64,000 bases of DNA from Clitopilus passeckerianus (lineage: Eukaryota; Basidiomycota; Agaricomycetes; Agaricales; Entolomataceae): positions 434,001 to 498,000 of the forward strand of contig CALYLX010000083.1 in NCBI GenBank assembly GCA_944990035.1, read 5' to 3'. A program made the translations under genes and the position numbers. The notes under the pieces were generated by a model. The model did not search any database, was not told where the DNA came from, and saw only the letters and a program-made list of their open reading frames with translations. Below, one piece after another: positions 34,184 through 45,094 of the stretch (positions are counted from its first letter, which is position 1; every line of letters begins with the position of its first letter).

Positions 34184-34810
34184 ATAGAGTTTTAGGAGTG
34201 ATTTATTCAGTAAGTAAAAGTCGCCAGATCAAAGTTAGTAGTAAGTCAGAGATCGAGACGATGAATGTCGAGGTTCAAAGGGAGCATTCGGTTCGGATAA
34301 CGGATTGGTCCCGGGCCGAGAAACTGAGGCGGGTGATTAACAAAGTAACTTTTCGTCCCAACTTTTCCTATACAGTAGATTTCGTGATAATGCATAGCCC
34401 GTTATCGCATAATCTTGATAACGCATTGGACGAGCGCAATCCCCAACTCGGGACGCGCTAAGTGTCGCATACCGCATAATTCATCGGCCATGACTGACCG
34501 ATATGCAGTATGAGATGCCCTTTGAGAGCAGTGGGAACCGAATTTCTGACATATCTTCAACCTTTATTTGCATTGTAATAACAAATGTTGAGGCCTGAGT
34601 CCTGAATTTGCCCCAAAAGAATATTTCAGCACCACTTTTAAGCTGTACTTTTCGCTTCGAATGGTTTTGGGGCCGTGTAAAGAGAATATGCATTGGTAAT
34701 TCACTGCAAAATACAAATTTCCGTTCCGAGAACCGTAGGGAGGCAGCCATAGAAGAGAATGCATAAAAGCGGGCTACGTTTTTGAGCGAAGAACAGATAC
34801 CGTCGTCAGA
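34184..34810. other. Promoter side of the unknown gene and 5' flank of the pogo-like transposon
   Basis: I looked for the terminal inverted repeat of the transposon here against 44242-44480 and found only short matches (ATCGCAT, AATGCATA), so the element ends stay undefined. Confidence 0.3.
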
Positions 34811-34831
34811 ATGGTTCTTACCAAGCGTAAG

Positions 34832-34836
34832 GTTGC
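34832..34836. other. Target-site duplication GTTGC, left copy
   Basis: Directly precedes the gypsy LTR; an identical GTTGC follows the other LTR at 42085-42089. Five bases is the usual duplication for Ty3/gypsy integration. Confidence 0.93.
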
Positions 34837-35321
34837 TGTTAAGGCAGAGCCTAACAACTTAGGTAATACTGTTTACGCTCGATGTCTTTGATAAACAAAG
34901 ACAGAGATTTGTCAGCAGCTGCGGCTGTACTGACGACCTGGTGAGATTGACGAAGCAAGGGACTTAAAGGCGAAGTAAAGAACTAAGCAGTTAGGTAGAT
35001 TGCCTAGGTCAAGCTGAGGAGCCTCGACCAAATGGTACAGGTTTATATACCTATCTAGTAGTTCTAAATATAGCACATGCGCAGCATGCTGAGTAAGTAA
35101 TGAGTCATGCGCAGCATGATGAGTAAGTACATGAGTCAGTATGACTCAATGCGAGTCAGAAAGAGTCAGATAAGGTATAAGTCTCTCACGATCGTGAGAG
35201 ATGCGGAGTAAGCATGGAAAAAGATGAAAAATGCGCAGTGATGCGCAGCATATGTGAGTAATCGTGCATAGGTAAGCGGGCCGGGGTATGTAAGGAGAAA
35301 CATGTAAGCAAAATCATAACA
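34837..35321 (-). repeat. 3' LTR of the gypsy element
   Basis: 485 bp. It contains three TGASTCA words (35101, 35132, 35142), repeated GCGCAGCATG words, and the 18-base perfect palindrome CTCTCACGATCGTGAGAG at 35183-35200. Confidence 0.95.
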
Positions 35322-35386
35322 TTACCCTCTCGCTATCGTTGAAGTCTCCTGACTTCAATTCCTTCCTTTACCCCAGAAGTGACGGT

Positions 35387-35665
35387 CTATGCCCTTGTGG
35401 TAGCGTTGTGGGCAGCTAACCGGGTAATGGCCTGGGCCACGATGATGGCACAGACGACACACAAAACGAAAGCAATGACACTGTCGGTGTCTGCCTCCAC
35501 AAATGTAGCATCTGAACCATCTGGGTGGTGGTCTGTTGGCAAGGTATCCGGTGCGCGGCGCCTTCTGGGACGATACTGTCGAGGGGGAAGGTTCACCAGC
35601 GTTGGTGAGTCGGACTCTGGTGGGCTTTCGAATGCGGAGAGGTATGGCGTTGGAGGGTTTGCCAT
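35387..35665 (-). CDS. Gypsy accessory frame B with a C-terminal membrane segment
   Basis: 92 codons lying between pol and the 3' LTR. The start is Pro/Ser-rich (MANPPTPYLSAFESPPESDSP) and the middle is basic (RQYRPRRRRAPD). Near the end is a hydrophobic helix of about 20 residues (SVIAFVLCVVCAIIVAQAI) followed by a short Arg-containing tail, a layout like a tail-anchored protein. I know no homologue. It may be the 3' part of one longer accessory gene together with the frame at 35723-36219. Confidence 0.45.
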   Translation of the reverse strand: MANPPTPYLSAFESPPESDSPTLVNLPPRQYRPRRRRAPDTLPTDHHPDGSDATFVEADTDSVIAFVLCVVCAIIVAQAITRLAAHNATTRA

Positions 35666-35722
35666 TGGGATTGATGTTTTCCTTGTTGTCGTTCTGTTCT
35701 TTTTTGACGAAGGGGTTATGTT

Positions 35723-36219
35723 TTATTTTTGCGGCGGTGTGTAAATTGGTGACGGGAGGAAATGCTCGTAGGGTTCCGCAAACTTGACGTGCAGTGAGGA
35801 TCGTGACTTCCTCTTCTTGACTTTCCTCAGGCCCCCAGGGATTGGAGGCAAGGGTTTCGAAGTCTGTCTCCTTTGGGTTGTTGAACCAGTTTTGTCGTTC
35901 GGGATAGTGCTGATCGAGGAAAGCTGTTCCTCCAATAGCAAAGAAGAGGTCTGTGAGGGTTTCTCCGTTTCTCGATCAACTTTGTCCAAAAGTTGATCAA
36001 GATCGTCAGTGGTTTTCGCAAATTGGTGGCGCAGACGAGCCACTTCGTGCGAGTTTCGGTTCGTCGGTTTTGGTAGAGGGTTCCTTGTTCTCCCACAGCG
36101 GTGAGAGGGTTGTCGTTGCTGCTCCAGGCAGTATGCGTACGGAGCGCCGTAATAGCGGTATCGGATTTGAAGGTGTTGCGGATGATGGTGCGGTCGTAGG
36201 AAGAGGCATTTTGAGACAT
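35723..36219 (-). CDS. Gypsy accessory frame A
   Basis: Starts MSQNASSYDRTIIRNTF at 36219 and, after one single-base shift near 36045, continues ARLRHQFAKTTDDLDQLLDKVD and on to the stop at 35723. A Leu-rich coiled-coil-like stretch (DDLDQLLDKVDRE) is followed by Ser/Pro-rich and very basic segments (GGLRKVKKRKSRS). It is downstream of the chromodomain and upstream of frame B, in the same direction as pol. Function unknown. Confidence 0.4.
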
Positions 36220-36247
36220 TGTTATATAGTGGATGTGAGTGGGTTTG

Positions 36248-39200
36248 CTATGTGGTGTCAGGTGAGTTTCTTCCTCTTTTTATACTCGGTGAGTATTTTC
36301 TTGCCCGCAGTTCTGACTCGGGCATCCATTCGTTGTCCGCTGATGGCCATCCCTTCCATTTTACGAGGTATCTGTGTCGCCCTTTGCCTTGTTTCTGATG
36401 GGCCACAATTGCTTCTATTTCGTATTCTTCTATTCCGTCGATTTCGTCAGGTGGCGGTTTAGAGAAGCTGGGTCCATGCGCTTTGGTGGAGATGTAACGG
36501 GTGAGAAGTGACGCGTGAATCACCGGGTGGATCTTCCATCGTCTTGGCAGGTCGAGTTTATAGGTCAGGTGTCCTTTTACCTCAAGTATCTTGAAGGGTC
36601 CTTCTCGTTTGGGTGCTAGTTTCTTGGAGATGTTTCCTTGATTGAGATTTGTGGCTTCTAACCACACCTTTTCTCCGACTTTGAATGGGGTGAACTGTCG
36701 TGTGATCTTCTCTGCCATGCGTTGCGCAGCAAGTGCATGTGCAGCATTTGCTTCATCGCGTGCTAGCAGAAGTTCCTTGATCCGTTTGTCAACTGCGGGA
36801 ATTTTGCTAGTGGGAGCAACTGATGGGAGTGCAGGTGGTTCGTATCCCATCATTAGGTAGAATGGGGTTCGTTTGGTGACAGAGTGTGTTCGGCTGTTGT
36901 AGGAGAATTCTAGAGTGGTAATCCATTTGGACCAGGATTCGGGGTTCTGTGCACAGAAGATGCGGAGATAGGCATCAATCTCCTGATTGATCCTTTCTGT
37001 CGCACCATCGGTTTGTGGGTGGTAGGCGGTGCTCATGTTGAGCTTGATTCCAAGGAGTCGTCCCATTTCTTGGAAAACTTTAGAGGCGAATTGAGGTCCT
37101 CTGTCTGAAATTCCTTTGTCGGGGAGTCCAAAGCGACGGTAAACGTTGTCAATGTAGGCGTTTGCAGTTCCTGTGGCGTCGATTTTCTTTGTGCAAGGGA
37201 TGAAAATTGCCCCTTCGTAGCTCCATGGTCGACCACGGCCATAATGCTATCGAAACCATCACTCTCTGGGAGATCCGTGTGAAAATCGTACGTCACTAGC
37301 GAAAATGGCCTAGTGGTTTCGGATTTGATGGGCATTAATGGTGGAGCGGTGGGGTGGCGATTGATTTTCATTTGCTGGCACATTGCACAGCCCTGCACAA
37401 AGTTCTTGATGAACACTGACATCCCTGGCCACCAGTAGTCCTTCCGGACTTTTTCCAGTGTCCCAAATTGTCCAGGGTGTCCTGCGCTGGGTAGATCGTG
37501 ATAACGTTGGACTATCTTCCTTCGGAGGTCTTCGTCATCTGGTACCACACACTTGTCCTTGTAGTACAAGATGCCATTGTCAAATTTCCAGTCTTCCAGG
37601 TTTGATCGGATTGGTGGGGTCCGTCTTCTTTGGCGGTGCGAATGGCGTCAACAATCAGTTTGTCATTGACCATCTTGTGTACAATTTCGTCCTTTAGTTC
37701 AATGTCAATTGAGCGAAGGAAGAGCTTGTCGGGGAGGAGAATGATGTCTTCGTTGTCGGTGTCTTCACCTGGGATGTGGTCTGGTCGTCGAGATAGTGCG
37801 TCAGATTGTATCATCTTTGCACCAGGGGTGTGTACAAGTTTGATGTTAAACTGGGATAGCATCAAATTCCATCTTGCTTGTCGTCGGTTCAACTTCCGGG
37901 CTTCTCGGAAGTATGTGAGGTTTTTGTGATCGGATAGAATCACAACTGAATGTTGGGATCCATGGAAGTAGTGTCGCCAGGTTTCTAATGCGCGGATAAT
38001 GCCTAGAAGTTCTCGGTCGTAGATTTCATAGTTCCGTTCTGTTTCCGAGAACGATTTAGATATGAAACCACATGGGTGCCATGATCCGTTGGCGTCACGT
38101 TGTTGTAGGACTGCTCCTGTTGCATGTTTTGAGGCGTCGCTTTCCACCACAAATGGCTTCGTGGGGTCAGGCATCAGCAACACAGGCGCTTCCAGGAATT
38201 TGTCTTTCAGGGTAGTGAAAGCTTTGTGACATTCATTGGTCCATTCCCACTTCTTGTCTTTCTTGGTGAGTTCGTTCAGCGGTTTGGCAATTTCCGCATA
38301 TTGTCCGATGAACCTGCGGTAAAAGTTTCCGAATCCTAGGAATGATCGGACTTCCTTTACTGTAGTTGGCGTAGGCCAGTCGCGCATCCCTGCAAGTTTG
38401 ACAGGGTCCATGGAGATCTTGTTTGGTTCAATGATGAACCCGAGGTATTCCACTCTTGTGGTGTCAAATTGGCATTTCTCTGCTTTGAGGTAGAGATCGT
38501 TGTCTTGTAGTCTTTGTAAGACTCTGCGTGTGCGTTCTCGGTGTTTTTCTGGATCGTTGGAGAAGATGAGGATGTCGTCCATGTAGATGATGACCCATCC
38601 TTCGTCTATCATGTCTCGGAAAAGGTGGTTCATCATTGCTTGGAAGGTACCGGGTGAGTTCATTAGTCCAAAGAACATCACCATTGGTTCAAATAACCCT
38701 CGGTTGGTCTTGAACGCTGCTTTCCATTGGTCACCATCTTTGATGCGGATGTTGTGATATCCCCATCGAATGTCGAGTTTGGTGAAGACAGTTGCTCCTT
38801 TGAGTTTATCGATGAGTTCGCTAGCCAGCGGTAAGGGTAAGCGTTAGGTATTGTTCCTTCGTTGAGTCGTCGGTAATCCTGACATGGTCTTAGGGCTTCC
38901 GAGTCTTTCTTTGCAACAAAGAAGAACGGAGATGCTTGTGGGGAGTTGGATTCTCGGATGTATCCTTTGGCTAGATTTTCCTTGAGAAACTCGTCGAGTT
39001 TTTCTTGCTCTAAGGGGCTGAGCGGATAGACCTTGCAGTCTTTTGGCACGAAATCTGTCTTCAGATCTATGGCGTGATCCCAGGGTCGGCTTGGTGGGAA
39101 TCGTTCGGATGCTGCTTTCTCAAAGACTTTTCTGTAGTCTTGAAGATAGTCGGGGATGATTTCGTCAAGGGATTTCTTTGGTTCCTTATCTTCTCGTTTA

Positions 39201-40071
39201 TGTTCCAGAGCTTGCGAAATTGATGTTTTCGCACGTATCCACACCTGCTGTGTGTGGTGTCTGGTTGCTGGATGGTGTGTTACCACCGTCTGTCGTATTG
39301 TGGTAGTTGGCCTGATTGGCCCGTACACAAGGTAATCCTTTGTGTGTTCCTGCGTAAGTGGGGTTCCTCTTTGGTGAATATTCCGACTGCCGGTTCGTTC
39401 TGGCAGTATGCGATGAGAAAATCTTCATTGATCTCTTCTCCGTCTTCGACTATTCGGAAATAGTCGCTAAGTCCTTCTGATTTTCCGGGATTCTCTTCGA
39501 ACAATCAGGTGCTGGGGTAGGTGGCGTGTTTTCCTCTAGTAGTTGTTCTCGGATGGCTCTCATCCGCTTGATGTCTACTGCTCGCATCAATGTTTGCGAC
39601 AGTCGTTGGGTAATGCGTGATTCGTCGATTTCGAGTGTGCCGTCGCTCCACGATATGATTGGATCTACCCGTTTTAGCCAGGGTAATCCAAAAATCAGGT
39701 GGTCTTTCCCGAGTCCAGTGACAAAGCATCTTTCCTTGATGATGGCTGTCCCTATCTTGGCAATGACCCAGGTAAAGTGGGTAATAGTTCCTTGTTTGTT
39801 CAGGGTGCCATCAACGTTTCGTGCTGTAATCGGTTGTCGGAGTGGGAGTAGCGGGAGGTGATGTGTCTTGGCAAAGACGGAGTCGATAAATGACCCTTGC
39901 GCTCCAGAGTCAATGAGAGCTTTTGTGCCGGCGATTGTTGTATTTCCATCTAGGGGGTCTTGTAGAGAGATTGGGATACGCATAGATTCAGCATAAAAAT
40001 CAGTAGCTACAAGTACACTGGAAATATCAATCGGGCGAGGAAGTACTGACGTCGGCTTTGCAGTCTTCCTC
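36248..40071 (-). pseudogene. Gypsy Pol: protease, RT, RNase H, integrase, chromodomain (frame-broken)
   Basis: Reading downward: aspartic protease with IDSGAQGSFID near 39880; RT from about 39130 with [17 protein letters not shown], the active-site box [10 protein letters not shown] at about 38574-38590, and [10 protein letters not shown]; RNase H with [15 protein letters not shown]; integrase finger HDLPSAGHPG to CAMCQQ near 37400-37500; integrase acidic residues in TYDFHTDLP, GISDRGPQFAS and TDGATERINQE; chromodomain at about 36299-36430 (YEIEAIVAH, RYLVKWKGWPSADNEWMPESEL). The frame relative to Gag is +1. Single-base losses break it at about 39500, 39360-39363, 38833, 37616-37619 and 37210-37213. 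All catalytic residues are otherwise present. Confidence 0.9.
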
Positions 40072-41130
40072 TTTAAAACCCTCAGCCTCTGCTTCGGTGT
40101 AGAATTCAGCGGCTTCTTCTTGGGGCATGTCAGCTAGGACTGCTCTGACATATTTGATCAACTCGGCTCCCTTCTCAGGTTTCTTGTGGAATCGGCTGTC
40201 GTTGTTGCTAGGGTAGGTTCTTCCAAAACTCTTCCTTTGAAGACATTGTTGGATCGTGTGACCTTTCTTGGAGCAATAGTAGCACAAGTTGTTCTTCTTG
40301 TGATGTTCTCTTTCCTCCTGGGTGAGGCGGCGTTTGGGTGGATCAGTGGTGAAACGATCAACATCCATAGCCATTGGGTCTCGGGCACCGGTAGGTGTTT
40401 TGTAAGCACCTTTGACCATATCAGATGTTTTGATGATACGGGTATGTCCCATGATTGTCTTGGCACGTCGCCAGTTGTTGTCAAACTGGACGGCTTTCTT
40501 GACCCAATCGTCAAATGTGGTAGGAGGGAAATCGGAAAAGAGAATTTTCTCTCGGAGTTTGGGGGTAAGTCCTTCCATGAAGATCTCGATCTTTGCAGTG
40601 TCACCGCTGAGATCAGTTCGTGCAAGAATATTCTTGAAGACAGTGACAAATTCGTCAGCTGTCCCATCCTGTCGTAAGGCTTTGAGTTGGAGAAGTGCGG
40701 CAGCTTTGTCGTCGGTAGGGGAAAAGGCTTCTTTGAATTGGCTGATAAATTCAGCGTAGGTGGCTTTCCTTTCAGCTGCTGAATATTTATCGTGAAATTC
40801 TAATCCCCATGCTGCTGCAGTTCCTTCTTTGAGGAAGGATAGGGCGATGCGAATCTTCTTGTCATCTTCGAGTTGGTTGAGGTTGTTTAGGATGAGGTAG
40901 TCTTCAAGTTCCTGAATGAACTTTCTGGTCTTGGATCGGTCTCCGGAGAACGTTTGGGGTTTGGCTCCAATGTCCTTCTTGTTGTTGTTGTCTTGTGACA
41001 TTTCGTAGTCGAAATCGAAGTCGGTCTCTGGTTCAATTGTTTCTGCACTGGGGCGCTCCTCTGGCTCAGCTGTGGGGCTCTCCTCTAGCTGTTGTTGTAC
41101 TTGGTGTTCTTCTTCTTCCTCTTCGGGCAA
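40027..41130 (-). CDS. Gypsy Gag
   Basis: 367 codons from a TTG; the first ATG in frame is at 41001 (MSQDNNN). The frame stays open upstream to about 41550 without an ATG, encoding a Cys-containing segment. The core (residues about 60-220) is a retrotransposon Gag domain: PQTFSGDRSKTRKFIQELE, AYLIL-type helix, AAAWGLEFHDKY, LTPKLREKILF. A CCHC zinc knuckle follows (CYYCSKKGHTIQQC, about residue 290). The last codons overlap the protease frame by about 45 bases. Confidence 0.88.
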   Translation of the reverse strand: MPEEEEEEHQVQQQLEESPTAEPEERPSAETIEPETDFDFDYEMSQDNNNKKDIGAKPQTFSGDRSKTRKFIQELEDYLILNNLNQLEDDKKIRIALSFLKEGTAAAWGLEFHDKYSAAERKATYAEFISQFKEAFSPTDDKAAALLQLKALRQDGTADEFVTVFKNILARTDLSGDTAKIEIFMEGLTPKLREKILFSDFPPTTFDDWVKKAVQFDNNWRRAKTIMGHTRIIKTSDMVKGAYKTPTGARDPMAMDVDRFTTDPPKRRLTQEEREHHKKNNLCYYCSKKGHTIQQCLQRKSFGRTYPSNNDSRFHKKPEKGAELIKYVRAVLADMPQEEAAEFYTEAEAEGFKEEDCKADVSTSSPD

Positions 41131-41599
41131 GACAGAAGCGCTGGTAGACGGGACTAGTGATGGGTTCCTGGATATTGCTGTGGGTAATGGTGCGAAGCGT
41201 CGCTGTTCCTCCTCGTCTACTTCAATGTCGTGTTCTCGTTGAGCTCGGACAATAGCAGGGGTCTTATGAGGTCGTTCAGGGGTAGGGAAGTCTAGAGCGT
41301 GGAAGTGTCTGTTTTCAACGGCAACGGTGGTGAATGTGAATTTGCCAAGAGAGAGAGAGGCGTAGCACCAGCGGTTATTGTTGTGATTAAAACCGCAGTA
41401 GCTTCCGTTGGTGAACTTGTAGACGTTGTTGGTTCCTTCTACTAGAGTGGTATTTCGTGGCGGGTGGTCTGCCCTGTGTACGACCGTGGTGACTGAGTGG
41501 TAGCCGCAACGGCAATCGGCCTGTTGCGTGCTTCTGCTGTGTTGTCGTGGGGTGGGCCTGCGCTAACAATGAGCGGGCCTTCTGAACAGCTTGACCTTT

Positions 41600-42084
41600 T
41601 GTTAAGGCAGAGCCTAACAACTTAGGTAATACTGTTTACGCTCGATGTCTTTGATAAACAAAGACAGAGATTTGTCAGCAGCTGCGGCTGTACTGACGAC
41701 CTGGTGAGATTGACGAAGCAAGGGACTTAAAGGCGAAGTAAAGAACTAAGCAGTTAGGTAGATTGCCTAGGTCAAGCTGAGGAGCCTCGACCAAATGGTA
41801 CAGGTTTATATACCTATCTAGTAGTTCTAAATATAGCACATGCGCAGCATGCTGAGTAAGTAATGAGTCATGCACAGCATGATGAGTAAGTACATGAGTC
41901 AGTATGACTCAATGCGAGTCAGAAAGAGTCAGATAAGGTATAAGTCTCTCACGATCGTGAGAGATGCGGAGTAAGCATGGAAAAAGATGAAAAATGCGCA
42001 GTGATGCGCAGCATATGTGAGTAATCGTGCATAGGTAAGCGGGCCGGGGTATGTAAGGAGAAACATGTAAGCAAAATCATAACA
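41600..42084 (-). repeat. 5' LTR of the gypsy element
   Basis: Identical to 34837-35321 except one transition. The palindrome recurs at 41946-41963. Short spurious frames inside it are not genes. Confidence 0.95.
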
Positions 42085-42089
42085 GTTGC
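42085..42089. other. Target-site duplication GTTGC, right copy
   Basis: Matches 34832-34836 and continues the transposase codons. Confidence 0.93.
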
Positions 42090-44241
42090 CTCCAAGCCCA
42101 CCAAGCCGTTCTCTCGTCCCAAGGTCTATGCTCCCCGCAAAAAGGCCTCCGATGCCAAGACGTCTGCTAAGCCTCTGCAGACGAATCATCGCAATAACCT
42201 CACTCTTGGAGACTGGTTGCTCGTCTTTGATTACGTCGATAAACATCCTTCCGATTCCCAGCTTCAGGTCGTCAAACACTTCGCAACTCGAGCAGATGGT
42301 GTTCTCACCTTCACTCAATCTGCTCTGTCTCGGAAACTGCAACAGCGTCCAGAGGTGGAAGGACGCATCACCCACACTTCCAACGCGCTGTCATTGAAGC
42401 GCCCGCGTGCCGTCGTCCGTCCTGATGTGGAGGAAGCGCTGGTGTTATGGGTCCGGCATATGGAGGAGAAGCGAGAGGTTGTGAACGGACCGATGCTTGC
42501 TGCTAAGCGAGTGATCTTCGAAGAGAGGATGAACGTGCCGAAGGAGGAGAGGCTTTCGGGAGGAGCGTGGGTGCCTTCGTTCTGTAAGGCGTATGGTCTG
42601 AAGGAGTGGAGAGCACATGGAGAGGCAGGATCCGTTGACCTGGAGGCTGTTGCGATTGAGAAAATTCGTGTTGCGGGAATCCTGGCGGGGTTTCAGAAGA
42701 AGGACATGATTAATTTTGACGAGACAAGTCTATTTCCATTGTGAGTATTCTGTGCGATTGCCGCAAAGTCTTTCTAACTGACCAATGTTGTTCCAGTGCT
42801 CCTCCGGACCGTGGACTGGCCACCAAGCAGATGAGCAGCAAGAAGAAGGACAAGTTTCGCATCACACTCGGTGTTTGCTGCAACGCCGACGGCAGCGAGA
42901 AGTTCCCACTAATCTACATTGGCAAATATGCGAAGCCTCGATGCTTCAACAAGAAGACACCAGGTGATTATGGCTTCTACTACCGTAACAATAAGAAAGC
43001 TTGGATGAACAGAGACCTCTTTGAAGAGTGAGTAATTCTGGTTCGTTCATTGTTCACTTCTAATAAGTTCGATACAGGTGGTTAAAACATATGGACATGG
43101 AGATGATTCGACAGAAGCGCTACGTAGTCCTGTGGCTCGATAACTTCTCTGGTCATTACGTATCCTATGAGCCCCGCAATATCCTTGTCCAGTTCTTCGA
43201 GCCTAACCTCACGTCCATGGTGCAACCATGTGATGCAGGTATCATCCGCTGCATCAAGGCCCACTACCGCCGAAGCTTCTGTATTCGCGCCATTGGTCTT
43301 GATGAAGCTGGGGAAGTTGACATCTACAAGATTAACCTTCTTGAGGCGATGTTGATGGTGCAGGAAGCCTGGAAGATGGTCAGTTCGAAAGCATTGCACA
43401 TTGCTGGGAACACACCGGAATTCTCCCAGCACATCCCACTCCTCCTTCCAGCACCCGCTTGCCCATCGCCCCTCCCTCCACTACCCCTGCTGTATCCTCG
43501 ATGGAGTCCCAAGCATGGGCTGTCATCGATGAGTTCATCTCGACAGATTTGACTCTGCCCCAAGTGGAGAACATGCTCCAATCCATCTTCGGCCAAGGTT
43601 ATCGCGATAGCGACTGGCGCCCAGCCATGAATGCTGTTCTGAATGCTGAAGGGAATGTTCTTGAGGCTGTCGCAGCTGTGGAAACTCTGAAGGCGGCTCA
43701 CGGTTCACATGCCATTGCTATCCAGGCTCCTATCCCTACCCATTCTCCTGCCTGTATACCCACCAACGCCACTTCCCCCGCAGTACCAAAAGGTCCTCCT
43801 GCATCTCTTATACAGGTTGAAGGTGACCTTCTTCAGTCGGTGGCCGAGCTGAAGAGGCGGAGGCGAGTCTTTGGACCTGACCTATCCCTTGAAGAGATCC
43901 TGGATCCTGTTGAGGAAACCGAGATTGGCGAGTCCCCTTATGCTTTCGAGGGTGGAGATGGTGAGATAGTTGCGGCAGCACGGTATTTGCAGGCTGTTAA
44001 GCAAGGGGAGATTGTAGAAATCGAGTCAGATGAGGAGGACGAGGAGGAAGGGCGGCCTCACAGGTCTACGACCGATGTTCTGGACCTCTGCCGCGAGATG
44101 GAGGGGTTAAGTATGGAGTATGGAGAGGATGCTGAGGGTCTTGAACTTGCTCGCCATCTGCGACGTTTCCGTGTCTGTGTTCGTCGTGAGCATGTGAAGA
44201 CCGCGAAGCAGCAAACCATCAACAAATTCTTCGCCTCCTAA

Positions 44242-45094
44242 AGTAGCGCTTACTAATTGCTACGGTCACATGTCACATTTATCTCTAATGCATAAACCTG
44301 ATATCGCATTGGGACGCCATGGGTCCCGACGTTATTCCGTATCAGCAAGTCTACTGTACAAAGCTTACTTCAGCTAACTTTTGGCAGGCAAGTTAGTTTG
44401 TCGTACTTGCCATACCAATCTTACTTCGCAAAGTTACTTCCTTCGGTTATGTATTTAGTCGGATTTCAAGCCTTAGACATGTTTAGCACCGTCTGAATAG
44501 CTACATTGACTTATTTAACGCCTAATGCCTCCTTGTACGTAGGGAATACTTGAAAAGATTTCGTGTTTGTTGACTTTGGGCAATGTCGGCACACTCGGCA
44601 CGTTAGTTTATTCTTGTTTACTCACTTCGGCTGTTAGCGAGCCAGTGACTTGACAGCTCCCTCTCTTCTTCTCTCATTGTCGATTATCGCCGTTGGGCTA
44701 AGGATGAGGATTCGTTGAAGGGTTGGGCTGTGCTGGGCCGCCTGGGTCACTGGTGAGCTCAAAATAGTTCTCTGACATCTTGACGATGCTAATTATTCTG
44801 CCAGCCTGGCGTTCATAACTTTCAGACAAGTTGTTTCGATACACAGGGTACCCTCTCCTACTACCTTGTTGTAGTAGATATTTGCAATGAGAATTTCCAT
44901 GAACACTGCTCTTATCATCTCCCTATGCTTTCTCCCCGCCCCATGGAAGAGTTTCTCTTCCTCGCTGTACACTGGCAAGTTCAGCGGGGAATATATTGAT
45001 CCTACATTTGCTTCCGTCTGATCACAGGAGGGCGGTTGGAAATTTGTTCTTTTGCTCTCTCTTCACATCTAGCTAACCCGTTAGGCGATCCCTT
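44242..45094. other. Junction region: 3' flank of the pogo element and 5' flank of the MULE gene
   Basis: Between about 44350 and 44450 there is a run of AAGTTA/TAACTT-type words, including the hairpin GGCAAGTTAG..CGTACTTGCC (44388-44412). Similar words recur right of the MULE gene. A 61-codon minus-strand frame at 44793-44978 has no support as a gene. Confidence 0.4.
44350..44450. repeat. Cluster of AAGTTA-type palindromic words, left of the MULE gene
   Basis: Words such as CTAACTT, CAAGTTAG, GTACTTGCC and AAAGTTACTT occur within 100 bp. They are a candidate for the terminal or subterminal repeat of the MULE element. Confidence 0.4.

Larger units (their letters stand above)
34837..42084 (-). 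mobile_element. Ty3/gypsy chromovirus, 7,248 bp, recent insertion
   Basis: LTRs of 485 bp (34837-35321 and 41600-42084) differ at one base (35115 G versus 41878 A). They start TGTTAAGG, end ATAACA and are flanked by GTTGC. On the minus strand the order is gag, protease, RT, RNase H, integrase with a C-terminal chromodomain, and then two more open frames before the 3' LTR. The chromodomain makes it a chromovirus. Despite the near-identical LTRs, pol carries several single-base deletions, all in short homopolymers. Confidence 0.95.
34811..44241 (+). pseudogene. Pogo/CENP-B-type DDE transposase gene, split by a gypsy insertion
   Basis: Codons 1-9 lie at 34811-34836 and continue at 42090 after the inserted retroelement. 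The two halves share the duplicated GTTGC, and the reading frame is exactly restored across it. Exons after the insertion are up to 42740, 42797-43027 and 43078 onward. A basic N-terminus and CENP-B-like helix-turn-helix region (about residues 40-180; GPMLAAKRVIFEERM, GGAWVPSFCKAYGL) precede the DDE_1 domain. Its acidic residues are in NFDETSLF, WLDNFSGH and PCDAGIIRCIKAHYRR. The C-terminal tail is acidic and ends TINKFFAS. A second defect is one missing base at 43384-43385: the expected peptide SIAHCWEHTGILP follows in another frame. Pogo-like elements move by cut and paste at TA. Confidence 0.88.

Noticed and set aside
43165..43355. Alternative plus-strand frame of Ser-rich peptide within the transposase exon
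   Set aside because: It overlaps the catalytic WLDNFSGH to PCDAG segment in the correct frame and has no support.
34190..44480. Terminal inverted repeats of the pogo-like transposon
   Set aside because: Only 7-8 base matches were found between the flanks; not enough to call ends.
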